A stretch of DNA of 64,000 bases, taken from positions 293,566 through 357,565 of the forward strand of contig NZ_LVYD01000043.1 of the NCBI RefSeq assembly GCF_002077945.1, written 5' to 3'. The number at the start of each line of letters is the position of its first letter. Positions within the stretch are counted from its first letter, which is position 1. The notes beneath the pieces are model-generated. The model was given only the letters and a program-made list of their open reading frames with translations. It ran no database searches and was not told where the DNA came from. The translations under genes and the position numbers were made by a program. The DNA comes from Niastella vici. GTDB taxonomy: Bacteria; Bacteroidota; Bacteroidia; Chitinophagales; Chitinophagaceae. This document shows positions 25,518 through 33,859 of this stretch, piece by piece.

Positions 25518-26936
25518 GTGCTGTTTAATTCGTTCACGTTCTTACTGTTCCTACCCCTCGTTTTTGTTTTGTATTGGTTTGTTTTCAAGCCGTTACGCTG
25601 GCAGAACGTGCTTATTTTAGTGGCCAGTTATTTCTTTTATGGCTGGTGGAGCTGGAAGTTCATGATCCTGCTGGCGGTCAGCACTTTTGCGGATTATTTA
25701 TACGGCTTTTGGGTAGCATCCCCCAACAGGAAAAAAGCCCAATTCTTTTTATGGCTGAGCGTCATTAATAACCTGGGCATCCTGGGCGTATTCAAATATT
25801 ACAACTTCTTTGCGCTTGAATTTAAAGAGGCCTTTGCATTGATCGGATTTCATACCAACCCTGTTTTGCTAAAGGTGGCCATCCCCATCGGCATTTCCTT
25901 TTATACCTTTCATGGCATGTCGTATGTATTCGACATTTACCGCGGCAAACAAAAGCCCGTCAGGAATTTTGTTGACTATGCCGTATTTGTATCGTTTTTT
26001 CCCTTGTTGGTGGCCGGGCCTATTGAAAGGGCCAATCACCTGCTTCCGCAAATACAAAAGAAGCGGTTTTTTAATTATGCCCAGGCTGTTGCAGGTTGCC
26101 GTTTGATGTTGTGGGGAATGTTTAAGAAGATAGTGATTGCAGATAGCCTGGCTACAATTGTAGATAGTATATTTAATAATTATCAGCACCAAAGTGGGCT
26201 TACATTGATAATAGGGGCAATAGCCTTTTCATTCCAGATCTATGGCGACTTCAGCGGTTATTCTGATATTGCTATGGGCACCGCTAAGTTGTTTGGGTTT
26301 GAATTATTAAGCAATTTCCGGTTCCCTTATTTTTCGCGCGATGTGGCAGAATTCTGGCGACGCTGGCATATCTCCCTTTCTTCCTGGTTCAGGGATTATT
26401 TATACATACCGCTGGGCGGTTCTAAAGAAGGAAAGCTAAAAGCGGTTCGAAATACATTTATTATTTTCCTGGTGAGTGGTTTCTGGCATGGGGCCAGCTG
26501 GAATTACATTGCATGGGGATTTTTGCATGCCTGTGGGTTTTTACCCCTGTTATTGTTGCAACGTAACAGACGGCATGCTTCAGATGTTGTGGCCCAATAC
26601 AGAAAATATCCAACCGGGAAAGAATTGTGGCAAATGGCATCAACCTTTACATTCGTAACATTTGCCTGGGTTTTCTTCCGCGCAAAGGATATGTTTACAG
26701 CAGCAGGTTATTTGAAAGGAGCTATTACCAATTACAAACATCCGAAAGAAGCATTGGCATATTGTAACGTGTTTTATTATATCATCCCATTGCTCCTGAT
26801 AGATTGGTGGTTAAGGCGTGATGAGCGCAATTTAAGCGTGCCAAAGCGGGGGAAACGCATCGTTTATATGGTGCTGGCGTTATTGGTAATATTCTATTTC
26901 GGGAAGAAAACAAACTTTATCTATTTTCAGTTTTAA
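25518..26936 (+). CDS. MBOAT-family membrane O-acyltransferase (AlgI/DltB-like)
   Basis: 472 residues, GTG start at 25518; it gives the family-typical N terminus LFNSFTFLLFLPLVFVLYW, and the nearby ATG at 25508 is out of frame. About ten membrane segments are present. The conserved MBOAT histidines are in WRRWHISLSSWFRDYLYIPLGG (His284) and in GFWHGASWNYIAWG (His324, the catalytic one). AlgI-type enzymes pass acyl groups across the membrane to an extracytoplasmic acyltransferase that modifies an exopolysaccharide. The next gene, 3 nt downstream, encodes an SGNH-like partner, which supports an O-acetylation pair. The acceptor glycan is unknown, because no polysaccharide synthase is nearby. Confidence 0.93.
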   Translation: MLFNSFTFLLFLPLVFVLYWFVFKPLRWQNVLILVASYFFYGWWSWKFMILLAVSTFADYLYGFWVASPNRKKAQFFLWLSVINNLGILGVFKYYNFFALEFKEAFALIGFHTNPVLLKVAIPIGISFYTFHGMSYVFDIYRGKQKPVRNFVDYAVFVSFFPLLVAGPIERANHLLPQIQKKRFFNYAQAVAGCRLMLWGMFKKIVIADSLATIVDSIFNNYQHQSGLTLIIGAIAFSFQIYGDFSGYSDIAMGTAKLFGFELLSNFRFPYFSRDVAEFWRRWHISLSSWFRDYLYIPLGGSKEGKLKAVRNTFIIFLVSGFWHGASWNYIAWGFLHACGFLPLLLLQRNRRHASDVVAQYRKYPTGKELWQMASTFTFVTFAWVFFRAKDMFTAAGYLKGAITNYKHPKEALAYCNVFYYIIPLLLIDWWLRRDERNLSVPKRGKRIVYMVLALLVIFYFGKKTNFIYFQF

Positions 26937-26939
26937 CGT

Positions 26940-27971
26940 ATGAACAGGTTCATCACCAAAACGATCAAATACCTGGTGGCAACTTTACTGTTGTCGGCTT
27001 TGATCATTTATGTTTTCATAGAAATAAAGCCGGCCTTTTTCCTGGGCGCACCGGTTGATTATTATTATTGCACCTACCAGTATGAGCAGATCAATAAGAA
27101 AACGGGTTTCAGCAATATAATCATCGGCGATTCCCGGGGAAATGCAAGTGTGAACCCAAAAGTGCTGGGTAACAAATGGATCAATTTATCGATTCCGGGA
27201 AGCGATCTGTTTGAAGGCTGTCTTACTTTAAAGAAGTACCTGTTGAATAATAAAGTGGATACGCTGGTTATGGTGTACGGATTATATTATTTAGCCGAAA
27301 TATCACCTTATTTTAACCGGCGTACCGTTCCTTTTCAGTTTGTGAGTTATAATGAATTGAAAGACCTTGAACAGGTAGAGAAGAAATATAAATATAAGTT
27401 TCATGATGAGTCAGTAACAAGCCAGCGTGCACTTAGCCTGGCACAATATGACCGAAGATTAAAATACTGGCATTTCCCCTTCCATTACCGCGAAACTTTT
27501 ATTGATGGACTGAACAGTTTATGTAATACATGGGCCGACGTAAACGTTGCAAAGCAAAAGGTCATTAAACAACTGACGGATTACCGGGGCTATATGAACT
27601 TTGGGGAAGCCGACTCAAATAACACGGATGGAATAAATGGTGATTTTGAGTTTTATCTGCCCTCCATAAGTAAACATTATTTTGACCAGTTAATGGATGT
27701 GGCTGCCAAAAATAAAATAGCTGTTTATTTAATGGTGGCGCCAATAAATCAGGCTTCGTTCATGTCTTATAACAAGAGTCCCTTTCAGACTACTGTAGAT
27801 AAGTATATGAAAACGCTGCAAACCCAATACGCCAACCTGCATCTTGTACCAGGGCCGGTTTGTTTGCCTAATACTATGTTTGGTGATCCGTATCATGTGA
27901 ACAAAAAAGGCACTGCCTTCTTTTCAGAAATTACCAGGAAGATGCTGGATAGTACCAGTATTAAACGATGA
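26940..27971 (+). CDS. SGNH-hydrolase-like partner of the MBOAT acyltransferase
   Basis: 343 residues with one N-terminal membrane anchor (~11-30) and an extracytoplasmic domain. The block I motif IIIGDSRGNASV (Ser65) and a late FGDPYHVNKKG block (Asp-x-x-His type, around residue 320) fit the SGNH/GDSL fold of AlgX/AlgJ/DltD-like proteins. Such proteins accept the acyl group moved by the MBOAT and place it on the target. The start is 3 nt after the MBOAT stop, so the two are translationally coupled. The gene ends exactly where the convergent oxidoreductase gene ends (27971/27972), with no spacer. Confidence 0.83.
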   Translation: MNRFITKTIKYLVATLLLSALIIYVFIEIKPAFFLGAPVDYYYCTYQYEQINKKTGFSNIIIGDSRGNASVNPKVLGNKWINLSIPGSDLFEGCLTLKKYLLNNKVDTLVMVYGLYYLAEISPYFNRRTVPFQFVSYNELKDLEQVEKKYKYKFHDESVTSQRALSLAQYDRRLKYWHFPFHYRETFIDGLNSLCNTWADVNVAKQKVIKQLTDYRGYMNFGEADSNNTDGINGDFEFYLPSISKHYFDQLMDVAAKNKIAVYLMVAPINQASFMSYNKSPFQTTVDKYMKTLQTQYANLHLVPGPVCLPNTMFGDPYHVNKKGTAFFSEITRKMLDSTSIKR

Positions 27972-29450
27972 TCATTTATAGGTTTCGTAAAATTTATTGC
28001 TGAACACCTCCGCAGAGTCGTACTTCTTTTTTAACAGGAAGAATTCCCTGGCCTGGGGATATGCCTTGTATAATTGTTCTTTTGTGGCGTGTAACCGGTA
28101 GGGCAAATAATAAGTTCCACCAAGCGCGATCGCTTCATTTACCAATTGCTGTGTTAATGCCTTCATTTCATTTTCTGCTTCCGGTGTTTTTGCCTGGTTG
28201 AATAACATCACAAAACCGAATACTTCTTCATTTGCATATCGCAAATAAGTGTCCTCGTCTTTTTGTACATTGCGCACCGTAATATTCAACAGATCGACCT
28301 TATGAGTGGGAATGATAGCTTTCAGCCTGTCGATAAATTGTACCACGGAATTTGTTGGAATAAAATATTCATGCAGAATATCTGTATAGGCCGTGTCTGT
28401 ATTTTGATATACTTCCACGCCTTCATTTTGCAATTGATTGCGGGAAACAGTTTTTCCATTTATTTGAGCTGCGATCAGTTTCTCCGCTTTCCAGCGCAGG
28501 TTTTTTCCATAAGCGCTATTGGCCGACCCTCTGAAAACAGTACGCCGTATTGCGGTAAAGCCACTTTCGCCCAACGGCTTGAAGGCTGCTTTACTGTCGA
28601 TGAGAAAGGTTCCAATGATCGCTTCTTCCATAAAATGGCTGGGGTTTATATTGATGCGGCCATACACCATGCCCAAATCGGTTTTCCCTGTTGCAAGCCG
28701 ATTATACTCTCTGATATAGTCACAGCTTTTTATAACATACTGTTGGGTTTTATACATTTTGTTTTCAACCACATGCAGTTTTACATCCAGTATAACCCCG
28801 AATAATCCATACCCGCCCAGCACCAGGGAAAACAATTCCCGGTTTTCATTTCTGCTGCAGGTAACAATTTCCCCATTGGCCCTGATCAATCGAAAGGATG
28901 CTACCGTGGAGGCAATAGGAGGGGAGTTAGGCTGCCAGCCATGACAATTCACGCTGATAGAACCGCCTACCGAAAAAGAATTGTTCGATTGCATAACGGC
29001 AACCGATCTGTTGTATTTATCGAGGTAAGGAATGATTTCTGACCACAAGGCGCCGGAACCAACCAGCAAAGTATTTGAAATACTGTCATACTTCATGTAA
29101 TGGAAAGACTTCATGTCCAGCACGATACCATTGGGGTAAATGGTATGACCACCCATAGAATGTTGCGCCCCGGCAATGGAGATCTTTTTTCCCTGCAGGC
29201 TGGCCTGCTTTATGAGTTGAGCGATCTGGGTAATAGCTTCATCAACATTTTCGGGAACTTTTACCAGGGTTCCAATGGCGGTTTCATTTAGATGGCTGGC
29301 ATCATTGGAGTAACCTGCTTTTTGCACCCGGGTAGCTTGCTGATCTTTATAATATGTATACAACAGAAAGCTTACCGGGCGGGCAATTACAACCAATACA
29401 ATAAGCAGCAGGAAAATCAGGATCCTGCGCAGGGTGCGTTTTTTATTCAT
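27972..29450 (-). CDS. FAD-binding oxidoreductase (VAO/GlcD family, sugar-lactone-oxidase-like)
   Basis: 492 residues. An N-terminal membrane anchor (~8-28) precedes the FAD-binding PCMH domain (~55-240): KISIAGAQHSMGGHT is the flavin-contacting loop with a His that could form the covalent bond, followed by GSGALWSEIIPYLD, NNSFSVGGSISVNCHG and GGYGLFGVILDVKL. The C-terminal half (~260-492) resembles aldonolactone oxidases, ending YDSAEVFSNKFYETY. The protein probably oxidises a sugar or lactone at the membrane, but the substrate is unknown. It lies 28 nt downstream of the YbaB gene and probably shares its transcript. Confidence 0.86.
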   Translation of the reverse strand: MNKKRTLRRILIFLLLIVLVVIARPVSFLLYTYYKDQQATRVQKAGYSNDASHLNETAIGTLVKVPENVDEAITQIAQLIKQASLQGKKISIAGAQHSMGGHTIYPNGIVLDMKSFHYMKYDSISNTLLVGSGALWSEIIPYLDKYNRSVAVMQSNNSFSVGGSISVNCHGWQPNSPPIASTVASFRLIRANGEIVTCSRNENRELFSLVLGGYGLFGVILDVKLHVVENKMYKTQQYVIKSCDYIREYNRLATGKTDLGMVYGRININPSHFMEEAIIGTFLIDSKAAFKPLGESGFTAIRRTVFRGSANSAYGKNLRWKAEKLIAAQINGKTVSRNQLQNEGVEVYQNTDTAYTDILHEYFIPTNSVVQFIDRLKAIIPTHKVDLLNITVRNVQKDEDTYLRYANEEVFGFVMLFNQAKTPEAENEMKALTQQLVNEAIALGGTYYLPYRLHATKEQLYKAYPQAREFFLLKKKYDSAEVFSNKFYETYK

Positions 29451-29478
29451 GTTAAGGTTTTAGGCAGGGTTGTCTGAA

Positions 29479-29784
29479 TCACATTCCCAGCCCGCCCAGC
29501 ATGCCACCGGCAACACCTTTCATTTCCTCTTCATATTGTTTTTCGGCATTCTGCAATGCCCGGTTGAGTGCAGTGATCAGCAGGTCTTCCAGTTCTTCTT
29601 TTCGTTCAGGCGAAAGTAAGGAATCATTCACCGAGATGGTTTTTACTTCCCTGTTTCCGGTCACCGATACTTTAACGGCTCCATCGCCGGCTTCCCCATC
29701 AATAGTTATATTGGCGAGCTTTTGTTTGCCTTCCTGCATTTTCTGCTGTGCTTCCTGCAATTTGCTGAACAGATCACCTAACAT
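29479..29784 (-). CDS. ybaB: YbaB/EbfC family nucleoid-associated protein
   Basis: 101 residues, the usual length. The N-terminal helix (LFSKLQEAQQKMQEGKQKLANI), central strands (VKVSVTGNREVKTISVNDSLL) and the C-terminal helix with EDLLITALNRALQNAEKQYEEEM, ending in a Gly/Met-rich tail, are all typical. Family members form dimers that bind DNA non-specifically. In many bacteria the gene sits with dnaX-recR, which is not the case here. It is the likely first gene of a two-gene unit with the FAD oxidoreductase. Confidence 0.93.
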   Translation of the reverse strand: MLGDLFSKLQEAQQKMQEGKQKLANITIDGEAGDGAVKVSVTGNREVKTISVNDSLLSPERKEELEDLLITALNRALQNAEKQYEEEMKGVAGGMLGGLGM

Positions 29785-29804
29785 GGCTTAATATTTTAAT
29801 GACC

Positions 29805-29812
29805 CAAAGGTA
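29805..29812 (-). promoter_or_regulatory. Possible Bacteroidota -7 element (TACCTTTG) for ybaB
   Basis: On the minus strand, TACCTTTG matches TAnnTTTG and lies 20 nt ahead of the ybaB start at 29784. A -33 element is not obvious at the right spacing. Confidence 0.4.
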
Positions 29813-29893
29813 AGATTATAATAACATTATCGTTCGGGGATTGGTAGACTTTTGTGGCTGGTATAGTTTTTTAAGAAATTATTCTGCCAGCTC

Positions 29894-30886
29894 ATGAAAG
29901 CAAGATTGCAATATCTACTTTTCGCTTTTTTATTTGCATGGCCGGTCATCGCCATGCAGTCGTGCTTGCCATTTTTAAACGCCGGTGCCTCCTGTAATTC
30001 AACCGGGCAAAACGCGCATTATAGTGCCGCTACGCCTGCTGAATTTTCGGAGTTTAACCCCAGGCCACAGGCTATCCCATTACAGCGAAAAAGATTGCAT
30101 GAAATTTCCGGCATTGCTGCCAGCCTGCAGTATAAGAACAGGTTGTATGTGCAGGAAGATAATGGCCACCCCAATTATTTGTATGTTACCAATAGCAGGG
30201 GCGATGATGTTGGCCGGTTGCTTATCAGCAAAAGTTTAAACCGCGACTGGGAAGATATAGCGGTTGGGCCTGGTCCGTTACCACAGCAACAGTATATATA
30301 CATTGCCGATATAGGCGACAATCATGCCTGGCGTTGTAGAATTCAAATTTACCGGTTACCCGAACCGGAACTGGAAGGCCGGGTGGTTCCTGTTCATAAA
30401 ATAGTAAAAGGGGTAGACGTCATTACACTGAAATATCCCGACAGGTCACACAATGCAGAAACCATTCTGCTCGATCCGTTTACGCGTGACCTGTATATTG
30501 CCACCAAGGAAGATGACAGTTGCCGCATCTTTGTTGCCCGTTATCCGCAGTCGACCCGCAACACCATAACCCTTGAACCGGTAATTAAATTGCCCTTCCA
30601 TTTGGTGACAAGCGGCAACATTGCCAGCAATGGTCAGGAGATCTTATTGCGCAATGAACAGCTTTACTGGTACTGGAAACGCTCACCCGGTGAAACGGTT
30701 GCAGCAGCGTTGAGCAGGCCGCCGCAGGAAATAGTTCCGGGAATCAATGAGCCGCAGGGGGAAGCCATTTGCTTTACGGCTGATCGGCAAGGTTATTTCA
30801 CCTGTTCGGAGGTACATGGTAAGCAGGAGCCGGTTATTTATTTTTATAAAAGAGGAATAATAACCATGCAGGCGAAAAATCCATAG
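29894..30886 (+). CDS. Secreted beta-propeller-like protein, function unknown
   Basis: 330 residues with an N-terminal signal (~1-22, IAMQSC could be a weak lipobox). Residues ~65-325 show repeated strands with aromatic/Asp motifs: HEISGIAASLQYKNRLYVQEDNG (read in short blocks), RDWEDIAVGPG, YIYIADIGDN, NAETILLDPFTRDLYIATKED and EPQGEAICFTADRQGYFTCSE. This pattern matches periplasmic propellers of the SdiA-regulated or esterase-like-phytase type. The Asp/Glu-rich loops could bind calcium. No operon partner is evident. The call of a propeller is moderately safe; the function is not known. Confidence 0.72.
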   Translation: MKARLQYLLFAFLFAWPVIAMQSCLPFLNAGASCNSTGQNAHYSAATPAEFSEFNPRPQAIPLQRKRLHEISGIAASLQYKNRLYVQEDNGHPNYLYVTNSRGDDVGRLLISKSLNRDWEDIAVGPGPLPQQQYIYIADIGDNHAWRCRIQIYRLPEPELEGRVVPVHKIVKGVDVITLKYPDRSHNAETILLDPFTRDLYIATKEDDSCRIFVARYPQSTRNTITLEPVIKLPFHLVTSGNIASNGQEILLRNEQLYWYWKRSPGETVAAALSRPPQEIVPGINEPQGEAICFTADRQGYFTCSEVHGKQEPVIYFYKRGIITMQAKNP

Positions 30887-30889
30887 GAG

Positions 30890-30912
30890 TACAGTCGGGG
30901 CTGTTTTTTGTT
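30890..30912 (+). terminator. Weak terminator after the propeller gene
   Basis: A short acag/ctgt stem (30891-30904) around a TCGGGG loop is followed by TTTTTTG. The short stem makes it a low-confidence call. Confidence 0.4.
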
Positions 30913-31006
30913 ATACCTTTCTTAAATCTTCTTTCCGGAATAAAATTGTCAAAGTATTTCAGCAAATTCGGTATTCCCTTCAATAAGGTCATTAAATTAC
31001 CAGCTT

Positions 31007-33358
31007 ATGATGAAAAGCTACCTCACCATCGCCTGGCGGAACCTGCTCAGGCATAAAGCTTTTTCTCTTATCAATATCCTGGGATTATCGATCGGTATTG
31101 CCACCTGCACCATCATATTCCTGTATGTTCAAAATGAACTCACCTACGATCAGTATAATAAAAATGCCAGTCGTATAGTGCGGGTAAGCGCTAATTTGCT
31201 TTCGCCTGAAAATGATCTGCGGCTGGCCACCGCACCGGCCTTGTTGGCCCCGGCTTTAAAACGCAACCTGCCCGAAATAGCCGAAGCCGTGCGTATTCAG
31301 GGTTCAACCGTGACCGTTAAATGGCATAACCAATTATACCGGGAAAATGATTTTTGCCAAAGCGACCCCGGCATATTCTCCATTTTTGATTTTGCTTTTA
31401 TAGAAGGTTCGCCGGTCAATGCGCTCAAAGCGCCGCATTCAATTGTACTGAGCCGGTCGTTAGCCCGAAAATATTTCGGCCATTCAGCTGCGTTGGGTAA
31501 AACCCTTATTTGTGATAACGAGCCACTGCTGGTTACCGGCGTTTTTGAGGACCGGCCCGCCAACTCAGACCTCAACATACCTGCTTTATTAAGCGCAGAT
31601 TTTGATAAGAATACGAAATGGCTCGATGAAATGGGTTGCTTCAGTTTTGTTTTATTCAGGACCACACCCGATCTGAAACAGTTTTCAAAAAAGCTTGCGT
31701 CTATCAGCTCTACTTATGTTAAGCCTGAGCTCAATGCTGAGGGTGCAACTGCGTATACTATGGAGTTTATACCGGAGCTGCTCAAAGATGTACATTTCAG
31801 CAAAGACCGCGTAGGCGATACGGCCAAGGGCAACAAACAATACAGCCTGATCTTTTCCTTTCTGGCCGCTTTCATCTTATTGATTGCCCTGCTTAACTAT
31901 ATTAATCTCACCACTGCCCGCTCATTTGAAAGAGCGCGGGAAGTAGGTGTACGAAAAGTCATAGGCGCCAAACCGGTACAGGTGATAAAACAATTCCTTT
32001 TTGAATCTTTTTTATTGATAACTATTGCCTGGCTCTTCGGCAATGTATTTGTTGCGCTGGGGCTTCCATTCGTTAATGACCTGCTCGAAACCAGGCTGGC
32101 AGTTCAATGGGGGCATATCCTTCTTTTTACAACATCCGTTCTGCTTATCTCTTTTTTGCTGGCAGGCATTTATCCGGCCCTTGTAATGAGCGCCTATAAA
32201 CCGGTTACAGTGCTTAAGGGCAGGTGGCAGCGGTCTTTCAAAGGTATCTGGTTGCGGCGGGTAGTAACTGTAACACAGTTTGCCATAGCCGCAGCATTGA
32301 TCATGGGCACTACTGTTATCTATTACCAGATGCAGCATTTGCGCAATAAGAACCTTGGTTATAACCGCGATCAGTTAATGGCCATTTCACTTCCCATGGA
32401 TACAACGCTTGCCAGATCACTGCGGGCGTTTCAGAACGAGCTGAGAGAACGGCCCGAGGTTATGGGGCTTACATCCGGCGCAAAATTGGGTATCGAAGGG
32501 TTAGGATCTTCCACTACCACCGCCGAGGTGCAGGGAAGAAAAAAAGAGTTTATGTGCAATTTCTTTGCGGTAGATCCTGATTATATTCCGGTGTTGCAGA
32601 TGAAATTGGTGGAAGGTAGAAATTTCTCCGACAGCTTTTCAACAGACAGATCAACTGCCCTTATAGTTAACGAAGCCTTTGTACGCTATATGGGCTGGCA
32701 ATCAGCGCTGGGCAAAGAGCTGGAAGGGTTTGGTAAGAAAGGCAGGGTGATTGGCGTAGTACATGACTATTTTTATAAGTCGCTTCATAATATTATAGAG
32801 CCGTTGGTACTGGTATATAATACCGACCCCTGGGTGAACACTACGACCATCCGCATAAGGCCAAAAGATCTGCCGGTGATTGAAGCATTGTATAAAAAAC
32901 ATTTTCCTGCACTGTTTTTTGATTATACATTTTTTGATGATATAATAAATAAATACTACCGGCAGGACCAAATCACTATGCGGCTGTTCAACCAGTTTAC
33001 CATACTTGCTATCTTTATTTCCTGTTTGGGTTTGTATGGACTTGTTTCGCTGGTAACTGGTTACCGCATCAAAGAGATTGGAATAAGAAAAGTGTTCGGG
33101 GCTTCTGTAACCCAGTTATTTAATTTGCTTTCAAAGGATTTTTTGGTGCTGATCATTCTTGCCTTGACCATTTCCCTTCCGGTAATGACGGTGGCGATGC
33201 GGAACTGGCTTACTACTTACCCGTACCGCATCAATCTTGACTGGAAAATTTTTCTGATACCGGTTGCCGCAACAGTGTTCATTGCATTGGCAGTTATCTC
33301 CCGGGAGATCATCAGGGTATCTTTAATGAACCCGGTAAAAAGTTTGCGTGTGGATTAG
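31007..33358 (+). CDS. FtsX/MacB-like ABC transporter permease
   Basis: 783 residues, the usual size of Bacteroidota MacB-type permeases with duplicated FtsX domains. It has the first membrane helix (~20-42) after the conserved start MKSYLTIAWRNLLRHKAFSLINI, a MacB periplasmic core (~45-260), three membrane helices with SFERAREVGVRKVIGA (~285-400), a second periplasmic core (~440-660) and three last helices with RIKEIGIRKVFGASV (~680-780). Such proteins work as mechanotransmission permeases with a separate ATPase (LolD/MacB type); none is encoded nearby, so the ATPase must come from elsewhere. It converges on the repeat-protein gene with an 11-nt gap. Confidence 0.92.
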   Translation: MMKSYLTIAWRNLLRHKAFSLINILGLSIGIATCTIIFLYVQNELTYDQYNKNASRIVRVSANLLSPENDLRLATAPALLAPALKRNLPEIAEAVRIQGSTVTVKWHNQLYRENDFCQSDPGIFSIFDFAFIEGSPVNALKAPHSIVLSRSLARKYFGHSAALGKTLICDNEPLLVTGVFEDRPANSDLNIPALLSADFDKNTKWLDEMGCFSFVLFRTTPDLKQFSKKLASISSTYVKPELNAEGATAYTMEFIPELLKDVHFSKDRVGDTAKGNKQYSLIFSFLAAFILLIALLNYINLTTARSFERAREVGVRKVIGAKPVQVIKQFLFESFLLITIAWLFGNVFVALGLPFVNDLLETRLAVQWGHILLFTTSVLLISFLLAGIYPALVMSAYKPVTVLKGRWQRSFKGIWLRRVVTVTQFAIAAALIMGTTVIYYQMQHLRNKNLGYNRDQLMAISLPMDTTLARSLRAFQNELRERPEVMGLTSGAKLGIEGLGSSTTTAEVQGRKKEFMCNFFAVDPDYIPVLQMKLVEGRNFSDSFSTDRSTALIVNEAFVRYMGWQSALGKELEGFGKKGRVIGVVHDYFYKSLHNIIEPLVLVYNTDPWVNTTTIRIRPKDLPVIEALYKKHFPALFFDYTFFDDIINKYYRQDQITMRLFNQFTILAIFISCLGLYGLVSLVTGYRIKEIGIRKVFGASVTQLFNLLSKDFLVLIILALTISLPVMTVAMRNWLTTYPYRINLDWKIFLIPVAATVFIALAVISREIIRVSLMNPVKSLRVD

Positions 33359-33369
33359 CCGAATCAAAT

Positions 33370-33777
33370 TTAGAATTCAAAGAAAAAGAATACAACAGCC
33401 ACCCATTCTTTTTTAACCATACTGGCATGGCCAATGGTGTTTCCGGAACTGTTTCGTACAGTGCCATCGTCCTTTACATAGCCAATTGTTGAATAGCTGC
33501 TGTTCTGCACGGTTCCGTCCTTTTTTATATAACCCACTGTAGAATAGCTGGCGTTCCGTACCGTGCCGTCGTCTTTAACATACCCGATGGTTTTGTAAGT
33601 CTTATCCTGTATGCTGCCATCTTTTTTAATGTAACCAACAGTTGAATAGCTACTGTTTCGAATGGTGCCATCGCTGTCAATAGAGCCGGTTGTTGAATAG
33701 CTGCCGTTCCTGATCGTTTGGGCATGGGCGAGAACGGCTAACAGTAAGGGTGTTAGCAGGAGTATTAAATGTTTCAT
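33370..33777 (-). CDS. Secreted protein made of six 17-residue beta repeats
   Basis: 135 residues: a signal peptide (1-19) followed by about 5.9 tandem repeats of exactly 17 residues with the pattern (T/S)(I/V)(R/Q)N-x-SYST-(I/V/T)-G-(Y/S)-(I/V)-K-(K/D)-DG (residues ~20-113), then a short tail ending in an aromatic FFFFEF run. Each unit gives two short strands and a DG turn, suggesting a solenoid or flower-like beta fold. Repeats differ at the DNA level, so they are under protein-level selection. I do not recognise a named family with certainty. The hydrophobic Phe-rich C terminus is unusual for a secreted protein. Confidence 0.8.
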   Translation of the reverse strand: MKHLILLLTPLLLAVLAHAQTIRNGSYSTTGSIDSDGTIRNSSYSTVGYIKKDGSIQDKTYKTIGYVKDDGTVRNASYSTVGYIKKDGTVQNSSYSTIGYVKDDGTVRNSSGNTIGHASMVKKEWVAVVFFFFEF

Positions 33778-33859
33778 GGGTTTAAAAATAATACGGAGAA
33801 TTCAGGATAGAAAGTGGGGATGAATATTTTAACAAAAATGTGACTGGCCTCGCAGCTGG

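Noticed and set aside
29894..30886. Phytase or esterase activity for the propeller protein
   Set aside because: The fold-level pattern fits, but no conserved catalytic residues of those enzymes could be assigned.
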